NCBI GenBank assembly: GCA_002426025.1
Contig: DINP01000093.1
Coordinates: 16,251-29,603, forward strand
Length of the DNA: 13,353 bases
Source of the DNA: Bacteroidales bacterium UBA5537
GTDB taxonomy: Bacteria > Bacteroidota > Bacteroidia > Bacteroidales > Lentimicrobiaceae
Direction: 5' to 3'
Position numbers and translations under genes: made by a program. Shown one piece after another: positions 8,775 through 13,353 of the stretch (its first letter is position 1; each line of letters begins with the position of its first letter). The notes below the pieces were generated by a model. It was not told the DNA's origin. It ran no database searches and was given only the letters and a program-made list of their open reading frames with translations.

Positions 8775-8782
8775 CAAAAGTA
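8775..8782 (-). promoter_or_regulatory. -7 promoter box of the GT9 gene
   Basis: On the minus strand TACTTTTG fits TAnnTTTG and ends 26 bases before the ATG at 8748. No clear -33 TTG is seen at the expected distance, so strength is uncertain. Confidence 0.5.
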
Positions 8783-8793
8783 AGAAATTAGAT

Positions 8794-8821
8794 AACAGTG
8801 AATAGTGAAAAATTAACAGTG
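8794..8821. repeat. Heptamer-phased array, AACAGTG type
   Basis: Four 7-base units in exact phase: AACAGTG at 8794, AATAGTG at 8801, a degenerate AAAAATT at 8808 and AACAGTG again at 8815. It lies just upstream of the GT9 promoter box and at the edge of the TTCAA mosaic. Confidence 0.6.
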
Positions 8822-8823
8822 AC

Positions 8824-9012
8824 GGGTTTAAGGGTTCAATCACTGAGCTGTTCAATGCCCTTCGGGCGCCTGCCCGACTGACTTAAATGGACCTTAAAAA
8901 TCACCATAAAATAGTCGGTCAGACGGGTTCAAGGGTTCAATGGCATTGCCGTTAAAAAGTTCAATGCCCTTCGGGCGTTCAAGGGTTCAATCGCTGCGCG
9001 GTTCAAGGGTTC
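8824..9012. repeat. TTCAA / triloop-palindrome mosaic
   Basis: A non-coding mosaic made of GGGTTCAA words (8832, 8925, 8933, 8983; variant GGGTTTAA at 8824) alternating with very small palindromes: GCCC-TTC-GGGC (8857-8867 and 8966-8976), GGC-ATT-GCC (8942-8950), CGC-TGC-GCG (8992-9000), and a weaker one at 8841-8850. The 19-mer GTTCAATGCCCTTCGGGCG is present exactly twice (8850-8868 and 8959-8977). GTTCAAGGGTTC is also present twice (8977-8988 and 9001-9012). A nested hairpin CGGGC/GCCCG (8863-8876) and an imperfect inverted repeat (8873-8882 with 8918-8927, 9 of 10) connect the halves. No transposase or coding potential was seen. It may be a REP-like or slippage-derived element. Confidence 0.75.
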
Positions 9013-9034
9013 CCCGTTCTGGGTTCAGAGTTAT

Positions 9035-9066
9035 TCGTCAATCGTCAATCGTAATTCGTAATTCGT
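9035..9066. repeat. Heptamer array, TCGTCAA/TCGTAAT
   Basis: TCGTCAA at 9035 and 9042, then TCGTAAT at 9049 and 9056, then a partial TCGT at 9063, all in strict 7-base phase. It lies about 75 bases upstream of the TatD-type gene. Confidence 0.75.
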
Positions 9067-9090
9067 TTTCTCCATCTCTCTTCAAAATTC

Positions 9091-9125
9091 TGAACATTGA
9101 ACACAGAACGAAAAACATTGAATTT
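9091..9125. repeat. Degenerate heptamer array before tatD
   Basis: Units TGAACAT (9091), TGAACAC (9098), AGAACGA (9105), AAAACAT (9112) and TGAATTT (9119) keep a 7-base register with drift. The array runs to within a few bases of the tatD -7 box, so it occupies the place where a -33 element would be. Confidence 0.5.
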
Positions 9126-9128
9126 CTC

Positions 9129-9136
9129 TACCTTTG
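9129..9136 (+). promoter_or_regulatory. -7 promoter box of the TatD-type gene
   Basis: TACCTTTG matches TAnnTTTG and ends only 5 bases before the ATG at 9142. Transcription would therefore begin at or next to the start codon, implying a leaderless or nearly leaderless mRNA. No good -33 TTG at 17-21 bases was found. Confidence 0.55.
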
Positions 9137-9141
9137 CACCC

Positions 9142-9909
9142 ATGATTTTTGCCGATACACATACCCATTTATACCTGGAAGAGTTTGACAATGACCGGAA
9201 TAAGGTTGTTGAAGAAGCGCTGAATGTCGGTGTTACCCATCTGATGCTTCCTAATATTGACAGTACCTCTGTGCACCCAATGCTAGCTCTTTGTCAGGAT
9301 TTTCCCGATAATTGTTTCCCAATGATGGGCCTGCACCCCACTTCTGTTAAAGAAAATTACAAGGATGAACTGGCTGCGGTCGAATGCTGGCTAAGCGACC
9401 GCAGGTTTTACGGCATAGGTGAATGTGGTATGGATTTTTACTGGGACCAGACTTATGCCAGAGAGCAGGAGTACGTTTTCCGCCACCATATTGACCTTGC
9501 CAGGGCTTATGATCTGCCTTTGATTGTGCATATCCGCGAATCTTTCAACGAGGTGATACGCATACTGAAAGATGTGAACAAATCCGAGCTGCGCGGTATA
9601 TTTCACTGTTTCTCGGGAAGCACAGAACAAGCGAAACAAGCCATCGGTTTTGGTTTCAGCCTGGGATTGGGCGGGGTAATTACATTCAAAAACAACAAAA
9701 TGCAGGAAACCCTGAAGCACATTGACCTTAAACACCTGGTTCTTGAAACCGACGCACCCTTTCTGGCTCCAATGCCCTATCGCGGCAAGCGCAACCAACC
9801 AGCCTATATTCCGCTGATAGCACAGAAAATAGCCGAAATAAAAGGGCTTGATATTTCAGAAGTAGCCAAAGCAACCACTGAAAATGCAATGAAACTTTTC
9901 AATATATAA
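9142..9909 (+). CDS. tatD: TatD family metal-dependent hydrolase (deoxyribonuclease-like)
   Basis: A 255-residue amidohydrolase-superfamily TIM barrel. TatD enzymes are metal-dependent 3'-5' exonucleases acting on DNA or RNA, linked to DNA repair and nucleic-acid turnover in the cytoplasm; some members may have other substrates. Metal ligands are all present: H7 and H9 (DTHTH), E94 in GIGECGMDFYW, H130 in VHIRES, H155 in FHCFSGS and D204 in LETDAPFLAP. Length is normal. The frame is open upstream to a TTG at 9097, but I choose ATG 9142 because the family begins at IFADTHTH and because the promoter box lies inside that extension. It is followed 100 bases later by the asparaginase gene on the same strand, a pairing I recall from other Bacteroidota, so they may be co-transcribed. 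Confidence 0.93.
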   Translation: MIFADTHTHLYLEEFDNDRNKVVEEALNVGVTHLMLPNIDSTSVHPMLALCQDFPDNCFPMMGLHPTSVKENYKDELAAVECWLSDRRFYGIGECGMDFYWDQTYAREQEYVFRHHIDLARAYDLPLIVHIRESFNEVIRILKDVNKSELRGIFHCFSGSTEQAKQAIGFGFSLGLGGVITFKNNKMQETLKHIDLKHLVLETDAPFLAPMPYRGKRNQPAYIPLIAQKIAEIKGLDISEVAKATTENAMKLFNI

Positions 9910-9961
9910 ACCACATAACACCAAAACCCGGCTTAAAGTAAGAAATTGCAAATCCGACTTC

Positions 9962-10000
9962 ACTTTTTACTTTTTACTTTTTACTTTAGACTTTTTACTT
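9962..10000. repeat. Heptamer array, ACTTTTT
   Basis: ACTTTTT at 9962, 9969 and 9976, ACTTTAG at 9983, ACTTTTT at 9990 and a partial ACTT at 9997. The period is exactly 7. It lies in the 100-base spacer between tatD and ansA and ends about 10 bases before the asparaginase start, so copy-number change could alter the ansA leader. Confidence 0.8.
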
Positions 10001-10009
10001 CCCTATTCT

Positions 10010-11035
10010 ATGGAAAAAAACATCCTTGTCATCTATACCGGCGGCACCATCGGAATGATACAGAACCCTGCAACCGGAGCCCTTACCCCGTTTAATTTCG
10101 ACGCCTTATACAAGCATATCCCCATCCTCGAAAATTTCAATTGTCGTATTGACTCCTATTGCTTCGAGCCATTGATTGATTCATCAAATATGAATCCCGG
10201 ATTCTGGGTAAGGCTTGCCGGGGTTATTGAAGACAATTACGAAAAATACGATGGGTTCGTGGTGCTGCATGGCACCGATACCATGGCTTACACCGCGTCG
10301 GTATTGAGTTTTATGCTCGAGAACCTCAACAAACCGGTGGTATTTACCGGTTCGCAACTGCCAATGGGGGTTTTGCGCACCGATGGCCGCGAAAACTTTA
10401 TCAACGCCATTGAAATTGCCGCTGCTCACGAAGACGACACACCCATTGTTCCCGAGGTAAGTATCTGTTTCGAAAATCGCCTGATGCGCGGTAACCGTAC
10501 CAATAAATTTAATGCCGAGAATTTCAACGCCTTTTTAAGCGGCAATTATCCGCTGCTGGCCCAGGTTGGGGTGCATATACGGTATAACCGCCAGCATATT
10601 TTAAAACCGAACTTTAAAAAGCTAAAAGTACATCGCCTGCTCGATCCCAATGTGGCGATTCTGAAGCTGTTTCCGGGAATTACCGAAAACGTGGTAACGT
10701 GTATTCTCAATATTAAGGGCTTAAAGGCGGTGATACTCGAAACTTTTGGAGCCGGCAACGCGCCCACCGATAAATGGTTTCTCGATGCACTTTCTGATGC
10801 AACTACGCGTGGCATAACTATTTTTAACGTTACCCAGTGCAAGGGAGGCTCGGTTGATATGGGGAAATATGAAACCAGTGCCCAACTCGAAGGCTTAGGC
10901 GTGGTTGGCGGCTACGATATAACCACCGAATCGGCCATTGCAAAAACCATGTTTTTATTGGGTGAAGGATATACCGGTGCTGAACTATCGAAAAAACTGC
11001 AAACCCCACTAAGAGGGGAGTTAACCGTTGAGTAA
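10010..11035 (+). CDS. ansA: Type I (cytoplasmic) L-asparaginase
   Basis: Hydrolyses L-asparagine to aspartate and ammonia. The 341 residues begin directly with the strand MEKNILVIYTGGTIGM, with no signal peptide, which fits the cytoplasmic low-affinity type I enzyme rather than the periplasmic type II. The nucleophile is expected at T13 of TGGTIG; the second catalytic triad is T89-D90 in LHGTDTMAYTAS together with a lysine in MRGNRTNK (K166). FTGSQLPMGVLRTDGREN (112-129) and LETFGAGNAPT are further family blocks. Length matches E. coli AnsA (about 338). The start is the first ATG after the heptamer array; no Shine-Dalgarno is visible. Probably co-oriented with tatD rather than functionally coupled. 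A weak hairpin follows at 11061-11078. Confidence 0.95.
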   Translation: MEKNILVIYTGGTIGMIQNPATGALTPFNFDALYKHIPILENFNCRIDSYCFEPLIDSSNMNPGFWVRLAGVIEDNYEKYDGFVVLHGTDTMAYTASVLSFMLENLNKPVVFTGSQLPMGVLRTDGRENFINAIEIAAAHEDDTPIVPEVSICFENRLMRGNRTNKFNAENFNAFLSGNYPLLAQVGVHIRYNRQHILKPNFKKLKVHRLLDPNVAILKLFPGITENVVTCILNIKGLKAVILETFGAGNAPTDKWFLDALSDATTRGITIFNVTQCKGGSVDMGKYETSAQLEGLGVVGGYDITTESAIAKTMFLLGEGYTGAELSKKLQTPLRGELTVE

Positions 11036-11060
11036 CATACTCAGCTTTAATAAAAACATG

Positions 11061-11078
11061 TTAAGAAGTAATTCTTAA
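11061..11078 (+). terminator. Possible weak terminator hairpin after ansA
   Basis: TTAAGAA and TTCTTAA form a perfect 7-bp stem around a GTAA loop, 25 bases past the ansA stop codon. The stem is AT-rich and no T tract follows, so it is at best a weak terminator or an RNA 3'-end structure. Confidence 0.35.
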
Positions 11079-11178
11079 TCCTTGCTTCCTGTATTAAAAA
11101 GCCTCACTGCAGGTTATACTTATACTTTTTTGCACCCCTAACAACACCTGCCTGCATTAATAAAATTAAACCAATAAA

Positions 11179-11224
11179 TTGTTAATAACTTTATAGAATA
11201 TTGTTAATAACTTTACCCCCCCCC
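11179..11224. repeat. Direct repeat TTGTTAATAACTTTA x2 with adjacent C9 run
   Basis: TTGTTAATAACTTTA is exact at 11179-11193 and 11201-11215, a 22-base period (about two helical turns). The second copy is followed at once by nine C (11216-11224). The TAACTTTA part resembles a -7 box with its last base changed. The shorter word TTGTTAATAA is also seen on the minus strand upstream of nrdJ. Confidence 0.7.
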
Positions 11225-11281
11225 TCTTGCTATTTACTAAACTTCTATACGTATATTTACGCAGTAATAAACGAATATTTT

Positions 11282-11336
11282 ATTTGATTACTTTTTGGCA
11301 TAACCAATAGCTTCTCTTAATAATAATTTGATTACT
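11282..11336. repeat. Direct repeat ATTTGATTACT x2
   Basis: An exact 11-mer at 11282-11292 and 11326-11336, 44 bases apart, just upstream of the orphan signal-peptide ORF. AT-rich, so chance is possible, but the spacing is twice that of the preceding 22-base repeat. Confidence 0.45.
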
Positions 11337-11359
11337 ATACCTATTTAATAACTATCCAT

Positions 11360-11434
11360 ATGAAACCAACTGCAATTTTACCATTGTTTTTTGTGCTCTT
11401 TTTTTCATTTACAGGCAAGTCACAAATTTATTAG
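11360..11434 (+). pseudogene. Orphan signal-peptide ORF, probable gene remnant
   Basis: A 24-codon ORF beginning MKPTAILPLFFVLFFSF and ending GKSQIY before TAG (11432-11434). It has the basic start, hydrophobic core and S-Q cleavage site of a Bacteroidota Sec signal peptide, but almost no mature protein. Reading through the TAG in the same frame gives ten more residues (PQSEENVFNL) and then TAA. TAG is one change from CAG (Gln). It lies 84 bases before the Asp-box gene on the same strand. It is most simply the 5' stub of a decayed secreted-protein gene; a genuine small secreted peptide or a translated leader is possible. Confidence 0.5.
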
Positions 11435-11518
11435 CCTCAATCTGAAGAAAATGTTTTCAATTTGTAAATTGATTCTAAAGTAAAATTAGTCAATGTTAAT
11501 TTAAAGAAGCGATCAGAC

Positions 11519-12769
11519 ATGAAAATATATATACTTCTAATACTTGCGATACTATCACTACAAACAAAAACTTGCAGCCAGAATTTCTGGGAACCAATTT
11601 CACCACCACATGATAGTGTAATAACAAGCGATATTGCAGTGGGCATTAATGGGTACATTTATACTTCAAATTATGAGCAATTCCCAGGAAAAGGAGGGGT
11701 CTATCGTTCCATTAACAATGGTATAAGTTGGGAGCTTACAGGATACGCTGATTATGGCATGGAATCAATAGCGGTAACACCTCTAGATCATATAATTACC
11801 GCTGGTGTCGGAAGAATATACAAAAGTGCTGATTATGGAAACACTTGGGATACCGTATTTGAAGCTTCCACTGGAACTAATATATTAAGAATTAAGAGTG
11901 GTTTTGACTCAATAGTATTTGCATTGGGCGTAAACCAACATTCAATTATCAGATCAAGTGATTATGGGAATACGTGGAGGGTAGTACATTCGGTATACAC
12001 ACCTGAATATGAAGAAGACTTTACTGATGTAGCTTTTGCACCTGATGGCACTATTTACGCATGTTCAAAAACGCTTTATGGTGGTTGTGGTAAAATATAC
12101 CGATCACTGGATCTTGGGAATACTTGGCAAGTTTTTGGTTTATGCAACCATTTTTATGCATTAGAAATAGATAATTTCGGAAATGTATTAGCTGGTGGAC
12201 AAGGTCTGTATAGATATCAAGTTTTAACCCAAACATGGGAAACTTTACTAACTTACAATTACTCAACGAATGACATTCTAGTTACACCTGACAATAAGAT
12301 TTTTATTGCTTGTGCAAATGGGGGGCCAACATTAGGTGGTGCTTATGTATCTGATAATAATGGTGAGTCGTTTTTTCAGATAAATACCGGGTTAAGTTGG
12401 AACGATTTAAGAAGGGTAACTTTTGATATTTATGGTAGATTGATTGGTACAAACAGTGATATTTTTCGAAGCTATGATACAATAATAACTTATGTTCCTG
12501 ATATTTCATCGACTTATAAACATACACTCAGATGTTACCCAAACCCATTTATGGAATACATAGATATAATAATTGATACTTCCAACATTAAAGAAGATGA
12601 TGATTTCAGATTAGTGATTTATGATGCTTTTGGAAAAAAGGTATTCAATTCTTTGATAAAACCTGACTTAATATACCGTTGGAAACCCTTGAATTTAGTA
12701 TCAGGGCTATATATTGTTTCAGTGACCATGCAAATGCAAATATTCACTACAAAAATAATTAAGTTATGA
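11519..12769 (+). CDS. Secreted Asp-box (BNR-like) beta-propeller protein with T9SS sorting domain
   Basis: A 416-residue exported protein. Residues 1-20 form a signal peptide (MKIYILLILAILSL core, cleavage near TCS-Q). Five Asp-box-like turns follow the SxDxGxTW pattern: RSINNGISW ending W71, KSADYGNTW ending W110, RSSDYGNTW ending W153, RSLDLGNTW ending W203, and a weaker SDNNGESF ending F285; this predicts a sialidase- or sortilin-like beta-propeller. The C terminus (about 338-416) is a type A T9SS sorting domain, with YPNPF (340-344), VIYDAFGKKVF (367-376) and SGLYIVSV (395-402), so the protein should cross the outer membrane by T9SS and be released or anchored. The Arg triad of a true sialidase is not evident, so binding or scaffolding is as likely as catalysis. 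Base composition is visibly more AT-rich than the genes before it. The peptidase gene follows after 42 bases, suggesting co-transcription. Confidence 0.88.
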   Translation: MKIYILLILAILSLQTKTCSQNFWEPISPPHDSVITSDIAVGINGYIYTSNYEQFPGKGGVYRSINNGISWELTGYADYGMESIAVTPLDHIITAGVGRIYKSADYGNTWDTVFEASTGTNILRIKSGFDSIVFALGVNQHSIIRSSDYGNTWRVVHSVYTPEYEEDFTDVAFAPDGTIYACSKTLYGGCGKIYRSLDLGNTWQVFGLCNHFYALEIDNFGNVLAGGQGLYRYQVLTQTWETLLTYNYSTNDILVTPDNKIFIACANGGPTLGGAYVSDNNGESFFQINTGLSWNDLRRVTFDIYGRLIGTNSDIFRSYDTIITYVPDISSTYKHTLRCYPNPFMEYIDIIIDTSNIKEDDDFRLVIYDAFGKKVFNSLIKPDLIYRWKPLNLVSGLYIVSVTMQMQIFTTKIIKL

Positions 12770-12811
12770 TTCATAAATTCTCACTAATTACGAACTTAAA
12801 CCTTAATTCCT

Positions 12812-13353
12812 ATGAAATTTAAAATTGATTTTCACCAAGCAATTGTGCTACTGGTATTATTAAACATCTCTACCTCGTACGGGCAAATGTTGCCTTATGG
12901 AGAATCTGGGTATATTCCAGAAAGCCCTGACTTTTATGCACCTCCTATGATAGCCAATGTAAATTCACAAGCTATATCACTTCCAATTGAGATTGATAAT
13001 TCAACCCAAATTTACTTTCCCAAACAAGATGGGTCATTATCTGAAAATTTTCTTTATAACCAAGAACGATCTGGCAGTTGCGTTTTTGCTTCTACAATGT
13101 GGTATCAATATACATACGAAATTAATAGATTCCGAAATTTGGCTTCAAATAATTCAAACAGAAGGTATTCTCCAAATGCTGGTTGGAATCACTATAATGG
13201 TGGCTTATATTCATCTGGATCCTCATTTCATGATTCCTTTAATTTCCTTGAACAGCACGGAGCTGTATGTCAAAATGATTGGGGAAATATAGATCCTAAA
13301 GATACACTAAGGTGGCTACATGGTTTTACATACTATAATTACAGTCTCAATAA
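12812..13353 (+). CDS. Secreted papain-family (C1) cysteine peptidase, 5' part only
   Basis: The frame is open from ATG 12812 to the window edge (180 complete codons plus two bases), so the gene is truncated by the window. Residues 1-24 form a signal peptide ending in SYG-Q. After a short pro-like region, NQERSGSCVFAS (83-94) matches the papain active-site block: Q84 would be the oxyanion-hole glutamine and C90 the nucleophile, with the same six-residue spacing as papain Gln19-Cys25. YSPNAGWNHYNGG (119-131) and FNFLEQHGAVCQ (143-154) resemble the next conserved C1 blocks. Papain has Gly-Ser-Cys-Trp; here Trp is replaced by Val (GSCVFAS). Catalytic His and Asn, and any T9SS tail, would lie beyond 13353. 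It starts 42 bases after the Asp-box gene, so the two probably share a transcript and may act together on an extracellular substrate. Confidence 0.78.
   Translation, partial: MKFKIDFHQAIVLLVLLNISTSYGQMLPYGESGYIPESPDFYAPPMIANVNSQAISLPIEIDNSTQIYFPKQDGSLSENFLYNQERSGSCVFASTMWYQYTYEINRFRNLASNNSNRRYSPNAGWNHYNGGLYSSGSSFHDSFNFLEQHGAVCQNDWGNIDPKDTLRWLHGFTYYNYSLN

Larger units (their letters stand above)
11036..11518. other. AT-rich spacer before the secreted-protein genes
   Basis: About 480 bases holding the ansA hairpin, two exact direct repeats, a run of nine C (11216-11224), an orphan signal-peptide ORF (11360-11434) and presumably the promoter of the Asp-box gene. I found no clean TAnnTTTG box; near matches such as TATATTTA around 11253 are too weak to call. 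Confidence 0.6.

Noticed and set aside
8841..9012. CRISPR array
   Set aside because: Repeats are 8-19 bases with irregular spacing and repeat-derived spacers; there is no uniform 25-40-base repeat with unique spacers and no cas gene.
9097..9141. TTG-initiated N-terminal extension of the TatD protein
   Set aside because: The extension consists of heptamer repeat sequence and contains the promoter box; the family starts at IFADTHTH, so ATG 9142 is preferred.
8940..9188. 82-residue plus-strand ORF over the repeat mosaic
   Set aside because: It translates the repeats and overlaps the start of tatD in another frame; the composition is not protein-like.
11179..11215. Tandem promoters formed by the two TTGTTAATAACTTTA copies
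   Set aside because: The -7-like part ends in A rather than the conserved G, and the region is far (about 300 bases) from the first intact gene; kept only as a repeat.
12987..13292. 101-residue plus-strand ORF near the right edge
   Set aside because: It is out of frame with, and wholly inside, the signal-peptide C1 peptidase frame that is open from 12812 to the end.

Overview
The window looks like chromosomal DNA from a Bacteroidota species, probably a Bacteroidales-like anaerobe or facultative anaerobe. Three things point there: TAnnTTTG-type -7 promoter boxes with almost no Shine-Dalgarno sequences, a secreted protein with a type IX secretion (T9SS) C-terminal sorting domain, and an oxygen-independent, B12-dependent ribonucleotide reductase. 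The assignment is inferred from these traits; no rRNA or tRNA gene is present to confirm it.

Layout: 27-52 is a strong terminator. 76-2811 (-) is a class II ribonucleotide reductase. 2812-3353 is non-coding. 3354-6656 (-) is a large envelope protein joining a degenerate peptidase-MA-like domain, a TolB-type propeller and an Omp85/D15-like barrel. A 253-bp divergent intergenic region separates it from a small metallo-beta-lactamase-fold hydrolase (6910-7548, +), which converges on a GT9 heptosyltransferase-like enzyme (7759-8748, -). 8749-9141 is an unusual repeat-rich spacer. 9142-9909 (+, TatD-type metal-dependent hydrolase) and 10010-11035 (+, cytoplasmic type I L-asparaginase) follow. 11036-11518 is an AT-rich spacer with direct repeats, a C9 run and an orphan signal-peptide ORF. 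11519-12769 (+) is a secreted Asp-box propeller protein with a T9SS tail, and 12812-end (+) is the 5' part of a secreted papain-family (C1) cysteine peptidase cut by the window edge.

The first 11 kb is mostly housekeeping and envelope metabolism: dNTP supply, outer-membrane/surface assembly, surface glycan synthesis, nucleic-acid quality control and asparagine catabolism. The last 2.3 kb is visibly more AT-rich and carries secreted proteins, so it looks like an accessory surface module.

The most unusual content is intergenic. (i) Five short arrays built from different words but all with a 7-nt period lie between 7.7 and 10.0 kb. (ii) At 8824-9012 a mosaic of GGGTTCAA/GTTCAA words is interleaved with tiny triloop palindromes. 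I recognise neither as a described element. I found no CRISPR array, transposase, phage gene or RNA gene.
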